DNA from: Lederbergia citri
GTDB taxonomy: Bacteria > Bacillota > Bacilli > Bacillales > Bacillaceae_C
Direction: 5' to 3'
Assembly (NCBI RefSeq): GCF_018343625.1
Contig: NZ_JAGYPG010000001.1
Location: forward strand, 788,342 to 852,341
DNA: 64,000 nucleotides
Under the pieces are notes generated by a model, which saw only the letters and a list, made by a program, of their open reading frames with translations, searched no databases and was not told the origin of the DNA. The position numbers were made by a program, and so were the translations under genes. Shown piece by piece: positions 25,225 to 33,823 of the stretch. Each line of letters opens with the position of its first letter. The stretch's first letter is position 1.

Positions 25225-25255
25225 GAGTTAGAAAAAGTGGTGCTTTTTCTAACTC
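25225..25255 (-). terminator. Terminator after the ROK-MFS unit
   Basis: Perfect 13-bp stem GAGTTAGAAAAAG / CTTTTTCTAACTC with loop TGGTG, followed on the minus strand by CTTTTTTTGTTTT-type sequence. It lies 50 bp after the MFS gene stop. Confidence 0.9.
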
Positions 25256-25304
25256 CTAGTTGTTTGCATTGAATAGATTTATGATCCTTATAAATCCTTC
25301 ACTT

Positions 25305-26525
25305 TTAACTTACCGACGATTTCACATTAGAAAGAGGTTTTTTTCTCAAGAATTGATTTAATTTCTCCGACCCAAAAAGCATGGCAATTACAAAAATCAC
25401 TATAACCAACGGGAACAGTTTAATTGTTGAATGAGATGCTATGAAACCAAACAAAGGTGGCAGGAAAGTAGCGCCAGTATAAGCAAAGGCCATTTGATAA
25501 CCCATAATGGTTTGAGAATGTTCTTTACCAAAACGTGCCGGTGTTTCATGTAACATGCTTGGAAAAATAGGCGCTAATCCTAGACCTACCAATATAAAGC
25601 CGACTAATGAGAATACCGGAGCTAGTGGCAATAACAGACATAACGCTCCAGCTAACGCAATCATTTGTCCGCCTCTAATTAGTATTTTGTTGTTTACTTT
25701 TAATGTAACAAAACCTGTAATCAATCTGCCTACAGTAATTCCGCCGTAATATAAAGAAACCCATCGCGCAGCAACTTCTACAGGTAATTGTTTAACATTT
25801 ACTAAAAAACTACTTCCCCAAAGTCCCATAGTTGCTTCCACGCCACAATAGAATAGAAAAGCTATTAGTGCTAACTTAACTCCTTTAATTTTTAGAGGTC
25901 TTGTATTTTTAACACTTTCATTAACATGAGTATTTGTATCATCCATTGCTTCATTCGAAACATTATTGCTGCGATTTCCAACCTTATTCCATAAAGGTAA
26001 GCTAAAAAAAAGAATGATTACTAAAGCGAACTGTATTCCAGCAATAGCAAAATATCCACTTCTCCAAGCATTTTGGTCTGAAATAAATTGTGCCATTATA
26101 ATAGGACCAAGAGTGGCGCCGACTCCCCAGAAACAATGTAACCAGCTCATATGATGAGCTTTGTAATGAGTAGCAACATAATTATTTAATGCTGCATCAA
26201 CAGAACCTGCACCTAATCCTAGTGGAATAGCACATATGACTAACCAAAAAAGAGATGGTGCATATGAAAATCCAAGTAAAGCGGCCGCTGTCATTAGAAC
26301 ACTTATAAATGTAACTTTTCCAGTCCCTAATTTTCCAATAATTATCCCGCTTGATAGACTTGAAATAATTGTGCCTCCAGCTATTACCATGAATAGCACT
26401 CCAGCAGTATCAAGCCTTGCACCAAATTCAGGTTGCATTGCTGGCCATGCTACCCCTAACAATGAGTCTGGTAAACCTAAACTAATAAACGCTAAATAAA
26501 TAAGTATTAAAAAGAATGTTGCCAT
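25305..26525 (-). CDS. MFS transporter (fucose permease/FHS-like)
   Basis: 406-residue membrane protein with about 12 hydrophobic segments split by a hydrophilic loop near residues 190-215. The N-terminal ISLGLPDSLLGVAWPAMQPEFG resembles the bacterial sugar-permease branch of MFS (FucP/YfkF-like). No drug-efflux signature is obvious. It begins 35 bp after a ROK regulator gene on the same strand, and ROK proteins usually sense sugars, so import or efflux of a sugar is the best guess. Confidence 0.85.
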   Translation of the reverse strand: MATFFLILIYLAFISLGLPDSLLGVAWPAMQPEFGARLDTAGVLFMVIAGGTIISSLSSGIIIGKLGTGKVTFISVLMTAAALLGFSYAPSLFWLVICAIPLGLGAGSVDAALNNYVATHYKAHHMSWLHCFWGVGATLGPIIMAQFISDQNAWRSGYFAIAGIQFALVIILFFSLPLWNKVGNRSNNVSNEAMDDTNTHVNESVKNTRPLKIKGVKLALIAFLFYCGVEATMGLWGSSFLVNVKQLPVEVAARWVSLYYGGITVGRLITGFVTLKVNNKILIRGGQMIALAGALCLLLPLAPVFSLVGFILVGLGLAPIFPSMLHETPARFGKEHSQTIMGYQMAFAYTGATFLPPLFGFIASHSTIKLFPLVIVIFVIAMLFGSEKLNQFLRKKPLSNVKSSVS

Positions 26526-26560
26526 TTATGTACCCGCCTTCTATTAAGGTATTATTGCTT

Positions 26561-27580
26561 CTATATGTCTGTATTTGAAATCAATAAATCAAGACCTAGA
26601 CTTTGTAATCCATGCAGGTAGTCTTGTTCCCAATCACTCATTGTAATCTCGGGAAGATGCTCTCGAGGAATATATCTTGAACTTATTAATGTAATTTTTT
26701 CTACAATAGGTTTGGTCACTTCGTCACTACAAAAAATGAATGTATGAGGGTTAATGATAGCTGTAAACGAAGCAATCAATCTTGCAACTGCATCAATTTC
26801 TTTATCATCTTTAAATGATTTATTGTTATTCCCTATCGCCTGCAAAAAACTTTGATTATTATATAAAGGAACAAACGATACCTCTCCTGAGAAAAAAGAA
26901 CTTCCTCGCACTACATCTCCGTTTATCATTATTCCTGCTCCTGGACCATTTTCTCCGGATGACAAATAAACTAGTGATGGATTATCTTTATTTCTATTAT
27001 TTTTTTGAAATCCGAGTACTGCAGCATTCATATCATTCTCCACTACAACAGGGATAGAAAAATAATGCTCTAAGTACTTTTTTAAATCAAAGTTATTATA
27101 ATTTTCGTAGCCTGGTATATAAAAAATTCGTCCATTATCAACAGCACCAGGAACGCCAATTGCGATTGATTCAATTTTTGGGTATTTTTTAATGATGCCA
27201 TCAATATGTTTGGTGAGTTTTTCTATATCATCGTTTAATACACTAGTAGTTTTTCCTTGTTCCTTCATTTCACCTATACAATTAAAAATGATAAACTTTG
27301 TCTCAGTTCTTTCTAAAAAAATAGCCAAACCCAACATATATTCTGGATTATATGCATATCTTTTCGCCCTTCTTCCTCCACTGGACTCATCAAGACCAAC
27401 TAAATTAAGTTCCCCTTCCTTCTCCATTTGCGTTAAAAATTTACTGATTGTCGGGAAACTTATTCCTAAATGATCGCTTAGTTCAACTTTTGTGGTACTT
27501 CCCTTTTCCAAAAGAGTTGAGCGAATTCTACGATGAATAACTTTTTTCATTGTTTTTGGAGTTGTGATATTTTCATTCAT
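26561..27580 (-). CDS. ROK-family transcriptional regulator
   Basis: 339 residues: N-terminal winged HTH (residues 20-75, TKVELSDHLGISFPTISKFLTQMEKEG) and a C-terminal ROK sugar-kinase-like domain (IAIGVPGAVDNGRI, VVENDMNAAVLG, GPGAGIMINGDVVRG). The zinc-binding Cys cluster common in ROK kinases and NagC/Mlc proteins is missing, and there is no clear phosphate-1 ATP motif, so it is a regulator rather than a kinase. Start ATG 27580. It most likely controls itself and the MFS gene immediately downstream in response to a sugar. Confidence 0.88.
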   Translation of the reverse strand: MNENITTPKTMKKVIHRRIRSTLLEKGSTTKVELSDHLGISFPTISKFLTQMEKEGELNLVGLDESSGGRRAKRYAYNPEYMLGLAIFLERTETKFIIFNCIGEMKEQGKTTSVLNDDIEKLTKHIDGIIKKYPKIESIAIGVPGAVDNGRIFYIPGYENYNNFDLKKYLEHYFSIPVVVENDMNAAVLGFQKNNRNKDNPSLVYLSSGENGPGAGIMINGDVVRGSSFFSGEVSFVPLYNNQSFLQAIGNNNKSFKDDKEIDAVARLIASFTAIINPHTFIFCSDEVTKPIVEKITLISSRYIPREHLPEITMSDWEQDYLHGLQSLGLDLLISNTDI

Positions 27581-27669
27581 AATGATTCACCTCGAAAACT
27601 TATTAAATTTCTTTAATAAGTGGTGTTGATAATATAGCATAGAACATTTTTTTAAGCAATGATAAAAAT

Positions 27670-27697
27670 GAAAACGTTCAGGTTTCTGAACGTTTTC
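27670..27697 (-). terminator. Terminator after the DinB-type gene
   Basis: Perfect 12-bp stem GAAAACGTTCAG / CTGAACGTTTTC with a GTTT loop, followed on the minus strand by ATTTTTATC. It ends the 28883-27719 unit. The stem sequence looks cre-like but pairs too well to be just an operator. Confidence 0.85.
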
Positions 27698-27718
27698 TAC
27701 GAAACATTTGCTCTATTT

Positions 27719-28252
27719 TTACTGATGTTTTTTCAACATTTCCTGTAAATAATGCTCTGATTTTCCTTTCGGGATACTTAAGCTATCCCAACTTTCTCCT
27801 TTTAGCTGCTTGCCAATATAAACAATCTGCCCTATATGATAAGAATAATGGGCTACCTGTCTTTCAATGGCATCTATTACTAAATGCTTTTCACCGCGTA
27901 TATACACTTCTTTCAATAAGTCGGATTCCTTTAAACTATTTAGCGTTTCAAAAAGAGTGCTCCAGCCTCTTTCTGAAATCTCGATCATATCTTTTTTGGA
28001 GGTTATATCATTCTCAAATTCCTGTTCCCGATTCCTATATGGCTTCTCCCCATCTGAATCAAGAAAATCAGTCCACCTTGAAATCATGTTCCCACTTAAA
28101 TGCTTAACAATGATTGCAACACTATTGGAATCTTCATTCATTTGCCAATGAATATCGTCTTCTGATATTTGTTCGAATGTCCGATCCCCAAGACTTTTTA
28201 TATTTTTAAACCTTTCAGTAACAACACGTAAGTATTCAGTTCCTATACTCAT
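27719..28252 (-). CDS. DUF1572 protein of the DinB superfamily
   Basis: 177-residue four-helix-bundle protein of the DinB/YfiT-like superfamily, probably metal binding. Typical segments are SVAIIVKHLSGNMISRWTDFL near residue 45 and VAHYSYHIGQIVYIGK near residue 135; the three histidines (HL.., VAHYSYH) would be the metal ligands. Function in Bacillus is mostly unknown; thiol-S-transferase activity is known for some relatives. Start set at ATG 28252 with AAGGAGG upstream; it overlaps the end of the upstream gene by 17 bp. Confidence 0.85.
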   Translation of the reverse strand: MSIGTEYLRVVTERFKNIKSLGDRTFEQISEDDIHWQMNEDSNSVAIIVKHLSGNMISRWTDFLDSDGEKPYRNREQEFENDITSKKDMIEISERGWSTLFETLNSLKESDLLKEVYIRGEKHLVIDAIERQVAHYSYHIGQIVYIGKQLKGESWDSLSIPKGKSEHYLQEMLKKHQ

Positions 28253-28883
28253 CTGGCTCCTCCTTATATAAAATGTTATTTTTACTCCAATCATTTTTAT
28301 AAAGATCTGTCACTGTTATATTCACAATTCCTTTTTCATTTAAAGATATGTCATGATCTTCGTATGCAGAAGTCGGGAAAATGTAAAAACCAAATTCATC
28401 ACCATCTTTATAATTTATCCCACTTTCACTGAATATTGGACAATGATATAGTTTCCCATTATGTTCAGAAGTCATTTTAGCGGACATATTTGATGAAAAG
28501 GAATTGTTAGCTTCCCTTGAATGCTGAACGCCTGATATTAATGTCGCATGTGAAAATGAATATTCTCCACTAAATCTAAAACCTATGCGAAAGCCACCCG
28601 AACTTACATCACCACTATTATCTACAAAGGAAACATATATTCTGTGGGTACCATCATTATATAATTCTTTTCCAAGATTGCTTTCCAATTTTGAAAGATC
28701 AATGGGAATTGAATACTCGCCCTTTATTTTATGACTTCTTTCAACACTAAAATCTGTCGTATTGTCGGCAATAGCTTTGATCCCACTCCAATAATAAGGT
28801 AAACCAGTAGCAAACAATAAAAGGACCAAAACTGTAGCAAACAGAGTCGAGTAAACCAACACTTTTTTATTTTTTGCATACAT
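28236..28883 (-). CDS. Unknown membrane-anchored, mostly extracytoplasmic protein
   Basis: 215 residues. A positively charged start and one hydrophobic segment (residues 9-29, VYSTLFATVLVLLLFATGL) form a signal anchor; the rest is hydrophilic and beta-rich (FRIGFRFSGEYSFSHATLISG), so it probably faces outside. No family recognised. It overlaps the DinB-type gene, which suggests co-transcription and perhaps coupled translation. Ribosome site AGGAGGAC precedes the ATG. Confidence 0.65.
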   Translation of the reverse strand: MYAKNKKVLVYSTLFATVLVLLLFATGLPYYWSGIKAIADNTTDFSVERSHKIKGEYSIPIDLSKLESNLGKELYNDGTHRIYVSFVDNSGDVSSGGFRIGFRFSGEYSFSHATLISGVQHSREANNSFSSNMSAKMTSEHNGKLYHCPIFSESGINYKDGDEFGFYIFPTSAYEDHDISLNEKGIVNITVTDLYKNDWSKNNILYKEEPDEYRN

Positions 28884-28997
28884 AATAATGTCCTCCTGTC
28901 TAAAGGTCTTATTATATGAAGATTCAAAAAATTTTATGGATTATTTGCCATAGTAGCTAGTAATCTTCTAACTATGGCAAATATAAATATTTCTTAA

Positions 28998-30071
28998 TTA
29001 TTCAACTTCCACTCTCCACCCAAACGGGTCTTCTACAGATCCTGTTTGAATACTTGTTAATGAGTCATAAATCTTTTTAGATAATTCCCCTGTCTTTGCT
29101 TCATTAATAATGATTTTTTCACCTTGCCAAGACAGCTCTCCAATTGGTGAAATGACTGCTGCAGTTCCAGTACCAAATGCTTCTTCTAATTCACTTGCAT
29201 GGTAGGCCTGGAAAATTTCATCAATTGAGATTTTTCTTTCAACGACTGGAATATTCCAAAAGTGTAAAAGCTCTAATACAGATTTTCTCGTAATTCCTTC
29301 TAAAATACTACCATTTAATTCAGGAGTAATAACTTCTCCCTTAATTTTAAAGAACACATTCATACTTCCTACTTCTTCAATGTATTTATGTTCTCTTCCA
29401 TCCAACCAAAGAACTTGTGAAAATCCCTCTGCCTCAGCTTCTTCTTGTGCTTTTAATGATGCTGCATAGTTTCCTGCTGTTTTTGCATTTCCTGTTCCAC
29501 CTTTTACAGCACGGACGAATTCACTTTCAACGGCAATCTTAACAGGATTGATTCCTTCTTTATAATAAGCACCAACTGGTGACAAGATAATCATAAATTT
29601 ATACGTATTTGAAGGAGATACTCCTAAATAAGGCTCATCCGCAAAAATAAATGGACGGACATAGAGAGAAGTGCCTTCTACATTCGGGACCCAATCTTTA
29701 TCAATCGAAATCAGTTTTTTCAAGGCAAATAAAGCAAATTCCTCATCAATTTCAGGAATGCAAAGCCTTTGATTAGAGCGATTTAATCGTTTCATATTTT
29801 CATCGGGTCTAAATAATACGACTTCATCTTCTTTTGTTTTATAGGCTTTAAGTCCTTCAAAAACAGTCTGTCCGTAATGAAAAATAATTGCAGCTGGATC
29901 CAACGTAATCGGCTGATAAGGAATAATCCTTGCATCATGCCAACCTTTTCCTTTCGTATAATCCATTACAAACATATGGTCCGTAAATACAGTACCGAAG
30001 GAAAGCTGGTTAAATGCAGGCTTTTCTTTTTTCGTTGAGCTTAACTGTACATCAATTTGATAATCTTTCAA
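28998..30071 (-). CDS. ilvE: Branched-chain amino acid aminotransferase (class IV, type II)
   Basis: PLP enzyme of fold IV for the last step of leucine, isoleucine and valine synthesis and first step of their breakdown. Typical features: LSFGTVFTDHMFVMDY near the N-terminus, the GGTGNAKTAGNYAASLKAQ segment with the PLP lysine near residue 195, and ELEEAFGTGTAAVISPIG. It is about 357 residues like YwaA/YbgE. The likely start is the TTG at 30071, because AAAGGAG lies 9 bp upstream and the resulting N-terminus (MKDYQIDVQLSSTKK) lines up with B. subtilis YwaA as I remember it; a GTG at 30098 is the alternative. It begins only 31 bp after proA, so it probably shares the proBA transcript. Confidence 0.93.
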   Translation of the reverse strand: MKDYQIDVQLSSTKKEKPAFNQLSFGTVFTDHMFVMDYTKGKGWHDARIIPYQPITLDPAAIIFHYGQTVFEGLKAYKTKEDEVVLFRPDENMKRLNRSNQRLCIPEIDEEFALFALKKLISIDKDWVPNVEGTSLYVRPFIFADEPYLGVSPSNTYKFMIILSPVGAYYKEGINPVKIAVESEFVRAVKGGTGNAKTAGNYAASLKAQEEAEAEGFSQVLWLDGREHKYIEEVGSMNVFFKIKGEVITPELNGSILEGITRKSVLELLHFWNIPVVERKISIDEIFQAYHASELEEAFGTGTAAVISPIGELSWQGEKIIINEAKTGELSKKIYDSLTSIQTGSVEDPFGWRVEVE

Positions 30072-30102
30072 AAATGCCATCTCCTTTATGTCGTTCACTT
30101 AA

Positions 30103-31350
30103 TTATATACGTACTTGCCCATTCCCATAAATAAAAAATTTACTCGAAGTAAGTGCTTGTAATCCCATAGGTCCTCTTGCGTGGAGTTTTTGGGTACTAA
30201 TTCCAATTTCAGCACCATACCCGAATTCGAATCCATCTGTAAATCTTGTTGAAGCATTATGGTATACAGCTGCAGCGTCAACGTTATTTAAAAAGATCGC
30301 TGCATTTCTTTCGTCTTCGGTGATAATTGCTTCTGAATGTTGGGTTCCATATTTATTAATATGGTCGATTGCTTCTTCCAAGGAATTTATCACTTTTACA
30401 CTGACGGTCAAGCCAAGGTATTCCGTCTCCCAATCTCCTTCAGAAGCAAGTTTTGCATCAGGTATTATTTGAACTACTTTTTCATCACCATGAATCTCTA
30501 CATTATTTTCATGTAGCTTTGCTAATAGACTTTCGCCAAATTGGTCAAACCACTTTTCATGGATGAGAATTGATTCTATAGCGTTACATACAGATGGACG
30601 TTGTAATTTTGCATTTAGTACGATTTCATGAGTCATATTCTCTTTCGCGCTTTCATCGATAAAAATATGGCAATTACCTGCTCCCGTTTCAATAACGGGT
30701 ACAGTCGATTCGCGAACCACTGTATCAATTAAATTTTTTCCGCCTCTAGGAATTAGTACATCTAAATATTCATTCAACTGAAAAAGCTCCTTCGCGGTTT
30801 CGCGGCTTGTGTCTTCTATAAGCTGAATAGAATCAACTGGAACGACACTTTTTTCTAGAGCTGAATGAATTGATTTTATGAGAGCCATGTTCGAATATTT
30901 CGCAGAAGAACTCCCTCTTAATATGACTGAGTTTCCCGTTTTAAGAGCGAGGGTTGCTGCATCAATCGTTACATTTGGCCTTGCTTCATAAATCATTCCG
31001 ATGACACCAATTGGTACACGCTTTTTTCGTATCACTAATCCATTATCTTTTTCTATTGTCTCAAGAGTTTCGCCGATTGGATCCTTTAAGTCGATCAATT
31101 GATGAATCGCATTGGCCATATCTAGAATCCGCTTTTCATTCAGCATAATGCGATCTAGAACTGCATCTGTCAGTCCATTGCTTTTCCCTTCACTCAAGTC
31201 CTTTTCATTTTCGGAAAGAATCGTTGCTTTATCTTCAAGCAATTGGTTGGCAATTAAGGCTAATGCTGCATTTTTCTCTTCGGTGGAAAGTGTTACAAGT
31301 GAATAACTTGCCATCTTTGCTGCCCGGCCTTTTCTTTTTACTTCACTCAT
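30103..31350 (-). CDS. proA: Gamma-glutamyl phosphate reductase
   Basis: NADPH-dependent reduction of glutamyl-5-phosphate to glutamate semialdehyde in proline synthesis. 415 residues with aldehyde-dehydrogenase-like fold; the catalytic Cys lies in [14 protein letters not shown] near residue 255, and [17 protein letters not shown] near residue 115 is a strong ProA signature. [31 protein letters not shown] C-terminus is complete. 18 bp after proB; transcript regulated by the T-box upstream of proB. Confidence 0.96.
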   Translation of the reverse strand: MSEVKRKGRAAKMASYSLVTLSTEEKNAALALIANQLLEDKATILSENEKDLSEGKSNGLTDAVLDRIMLNEKRILDMANAIHQLIDLKDPIGETLETIEKDNGLVIRKKRVPIGVIGMIYEARPNVTIDAATLALKTGNSVILRGSSSAKYSNMALIKSIHSALEKSVVPVDSIQLIEDTSRETAKELFQLNEYLDVLIPRGGKNLIDTVVRESTVPVIETGAGNCHIFIDESAKENMTHEIVLNAKLQRPSVCNAIESILIHEKWFDQFGESLLAKLHENNVEIHGDEKVVQIIPDAKLASEGDWETEYLGLTVSVKVINSLEEAIDHINKYGTQHSEAIITEDERNAAIFLNNVDAAAVYHNASTRFTDGFEFGYGAEIGISTQKLHARGPMGLQALTSSKFFIYGNGQVRI

Positions 31351-31368
31351 TTCTACCCCTCCATTTTA

Positions 31369-32469
31369 TTAAACTTGAACCCAGCGATTTCGGTGAATCA
31401 CTTCAATAGAAGGTGCAAGTGGCTCCATTCCTTTTTCTTCGTTTCTTCTTTTTATTTCCTTTTTTAATTCATCAGAAGAATAACTAACTTCACCTTTTCC
31501 TATTAATCCATTAATCCCAAATACTTCAACGACATCTCCTTTTTGAAACGTCCCATTAATTTTAAACACACCTGCCGGCAATAAACTCTTGCCATTATAT
31601 AAAATTGCTTCTTCTGCACCTTGGTCGACATAAATTTTACCCATTGAATCTGAATGAAAGGCAATCCACTGTCTGCTCGTATTAATCGGTGAAAAATCAG
31701 AACTGGAAATATACGTACCATCCCCATTGCCGCGCAGGATTTCCATCAATTTATCTTGTCCTTGTCCTTTCCCGATAAACACCGGTACACCTAATGAAGT
31801 AGCAGTTTTGGCCGCAAGTAATTTGGACCTCATTCCTCCTGTTCCTACTTTTGAACCTACATCATTCGTGGCTGCCAACATTTCGTCTGTAATTTCATGT
31901 AAAAAATCTAATTTCTTGGCAGCCGGATTTTGACGTGGATTGGAATCATATAATCCGTTAATATCTGTTAATATAATCAGCTGATCTGCATGAATGAACC
32001 CACTGACTAGTGCGGATAGCATATCATTATCTCCAAACGTTAATTCTTCAACAGAAACTGTATCGTTTTCATTGATTATTGGCAAAATTCCGCGTTCAAG
32101 TAATTCCATAATCGTGGCAAAAGCATTTCTGTATCTTTCACGGTTGGAAAAGTCATTTCTAGTTAAGAGAATTTGAGCGGGAACAATTTGATATTGACTA
32201 AATTTTTCCATATAGGACTGAATCAAAACACTTTGTCCCACCGATGCAGCAGCTTGCCTTCCTTTTATCGTAACCGGCCTTGATGGATAACCTAAATGAG
32301 CGAATCCAGCTGCAACAGCTCCAGAAGAAACTAAAATCACTTCATGCCTTGCTTTACGAAGCTTAGCTACAGCTTTAACGTGATCGTTCAGTTTCTCTTG
32401 GTCAATTTCCCCTTTTTCATTTGTTAAAGAACTACTTCCGATTTTTACAACAATCCGTTGCTTTCTCAT
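31369..32469 (-). CDS. proB: Glutamate 5-kinase with C-terminal PUA domain
   Basis: Catalyses ATP-dependent phosphorylation of glutamate, the first step of proline synthesis. Amino-acid kinase domain in residues 1-260 ([57 protein letters not shown]) and a PUA domain in about 275-366. Normal length. Start ATG 32469 has AAGGGG upstream. First structural gene after a proline T-box leader, so it is induced when uncharged tRNA-Pro accumulates. Confidence 0.96.
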   Translation of the reverse strand: MRKQRIVVKIGSSSLTNEKGEIDQEKLNDHVKAVAKLRKARHEVILVSSGAVAAGFAHLGYPSRPVTIKGRQAAASVGQSVLIQSYMEKFSQYQIVPAQILLTRNDFSNRERYRNAFATIMELLERGILPIINENDTVSVEELTFGDNDMLSALVSGFIHADQLIILTDINGLYDSNPRQNPAAKKLDFLHEITDEMLAATNDVGSKVGTGGMRSKLLAAKTATSLGVPVFIGKGQGQDKLMEILRGNGDGTYISSSDFSPINTSRQWIAFHSDSMGKIYVDQGAEEAILYNGKSLLPAGVFKINGTFQKGDVVEVFGINGLIGKGEVSYSSDELKKEIKRRNEEKGMEPLAPSIEVIHRNRWVQV

Positions 32470-32499
32470 ACTTCCAATCCCCTTGCAATTTTACATTAT

Positions 32500-32748
32500 G
32501 TGGAAATAAAAAAAGCCCTTCATCCCATTGTTTAAGGACGAAAGAGCAATGCTTCCGCGGTACCACCATAATTAGATGTAAAAAACATCTCACTTTTCCT
32601 CATAACGTGAGGTCTACGCCTATGTTTTGTCATAAGACTCCGAAGGCAGGTTCTGCAGATTAATGTGGCGAAATCTTCCAGCTCATAAATCTCGCTCTCT
32701 TTCACATCAAGGCCTACGTACTAGTCCTTCGTCAACGTTCATTGATTT
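32500..32748 (-). promoter_or_regulatory. T-box riboswitch (proline type) upstream of proBA
   Basis: On the minus strand the leader contains the conserved T-box bulge sequence GGTGGTACCGCGG (around 32555-32568) and, just downstream, a terminator hairpin GCTCTTTCGTCC / GGATGAAGGGC followed by TTTTTTT. In the stem I region the segment GAACCTGCC places a CCU (32648-32650) where the specifier codon is expected, reading proline, in agreement with the proB gene it precedes. The T-box motif is certain; the exact specifier is inferred. Confidence 0.92.
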
Positions 32749-32754
32749 TATAAT

Positions 32755-32783
32755 ATTATGACGATGATACCCAGAAATGTCAA
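32755..32783 (-). promoter_or_regulatory. Promoter of the T-box/proBA transcript
   Basis: Minus-strand -35 TTGACA (32778-32783) and -10 CATAAT (32755-32760) are 17 bp apart. It reads directly into the T-box leader and slightly overlaps the 3' end of the upstream small gene. Confidence 0.7.
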
Positions 32784-33070
32784 GTGGTTTGATTAAGTTG
32801 ATTAGTACAATAATCCTTTACCATTTTTTCCTCTTCTTCTTCCAATGCAAAGTCCAGAATTTGATTCGTCACTTGTTCAATAAAATCATAATGGGCGATT
32901 CGCATTACTTCCCCAACGACAGAAAATATGATGCGTAATTGGATTCCATTTTCTGAAAATAGTTCATCATCTTCAGGTACCTCTATATTGAGGAAAAATT
33001 CATAACGATCTCCTTCAAGAATTCCAGTTGGATCCAAAAGTTGTTCTACTGTATGTCCTGTAATTTCCAT
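32780..33070 (-). CDS. Small conserved Bacillaceae protein (DUF6509-like)
   Basis: 96 residues, acidic. The start MEITGHTVEQLLDPTGIL followed by EGDRYEFFLNIEVPEDDELF and ENGIQLRIIF resembles a small Bacillaceae family that I believe is DUF6509; I am only moderately sure of the name. The C-terminus is a Glu-rich helix (LEEEEEKMVKDY). Function unknown. It begins 8 bp after the DedA gene and ends at the proBA promoter, so it is likely co-transcribed with dedA. Confidence 0.7.
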   Translation of the reverse strand: MEITGHTVEQLLDPTGILEGDRYEFFLNIEVPEDDELFSENGIQLRIIFSVVGEVMRIAHYDFIEQVTNQILDFALEEEEEKMVKDYCTNQLNQTT

Positions 33071-33078
33071 TTGAAAAC

Positions 33079-33690
33079 CTACTTCCTTGACAATCTTTTT
33101 TTCATAAATAGTATGGCTAATAAAACGACTAATACTATTAAACCAATATATATGATATTTGCATAAACATCCATTATTTGTACAATTTTACCCCACGATT
33201 CGCCTAAAGCAGCACCTAAATTCACTAAAATAATATTCCAAATAAAAGTTCCAACCGCTGTCAAAAATAGAAAAAGTCCGAAATTCATATGGGCCATTCC
33301 AGCTGGTATGGAGATTAGGCTGCGAATCAGCGGTATAAATCGACAGAAGAATACGGTCCATACACCATATTTGGCGAACCAAGAATCGGCCTTTTGCAAA
33401 TCATCTTTCGTTATTCTTAAAACATGACCATATTTATCAACTATTATTTCCAATCTATCAATATTCATAAGATGGCCAAGTCCATACAAAACAACAGCTC
33501 CCACAACCGAACCTAATGTAGCAAACCATAATACTCCTACTAAAGTCAGATCTGTTTTAGTTGTCATAAAGCCGCCAAAGGTTAAGATTACTTCAGAAGG
33601 GATGGGAGGAAAAATATTTTCGATTGCGATTAAAAATAGAATTCCAATATAGCCGAACCTTTCCATAATCTCTATTATCCACGTTTCCAT
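33079..33690 (-). CDS. DedA-family membrane protein
   Basis: 203-residue polytopic membrane protein of the DedA/VTT superfamily, whose members act in lipid scramblase or flippase roles (for example undecaprenyl phosphate or phosphatidylethanolamine recycling). Signature segments: ENIFPPIPSEVIL near residue 25, the motif FFCRFIPLIRSLISIPAG near 125-142 with its two conserved arginines, and four to five hydrophobic helices. Start at ATG 33690 with GGGAG upstream rather than at 33714. Which of the several Bacillus paralogues it matches is not clear. Confidence 0.88.
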   Translation of the reverse strand: METWIIEIMERFGYIGILFLIAIENIFPPIPSEVILTFGGFMTTKTDLTLVGVLWFATLGSVVGAVVLYGLGHLMNIDRLEIIVDKYGHVLRITKDDLQKADSWFAKYGVWTVFFCRFIPLIRSLISIPAGMAHMNFGLFLFLTAVGTFIWNIILVNLGAALGESWGKIVQIMDVYANIIYIGLIVLVVLLAILFMKKRLSRK

Positions 33691-33823
33691 CTTGGACACT
33701 CCCAATGTACTCATTACTTTATCTTATAAAACATGTCCAAATATTATTACTAGATTCTAAATGGCGAACTAAACCTTATTATATGATAAGCTTGATGTAA
33801 ATTATTTTGTGGAGGTTCGATTA

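Noticed and set aside
27669..27682. TGAAAACGTTCAGG looked like a cre site
   Set aside because: It misses the right half of the consensus and is part of a perfect 12-bp terminator stem with a T-run.
33809..33823. Upstream GTG start for the amidase
   Set aside because: The GTG overlaps the GGAGG ribosome site; the ATG at 33824 is at the right distance.
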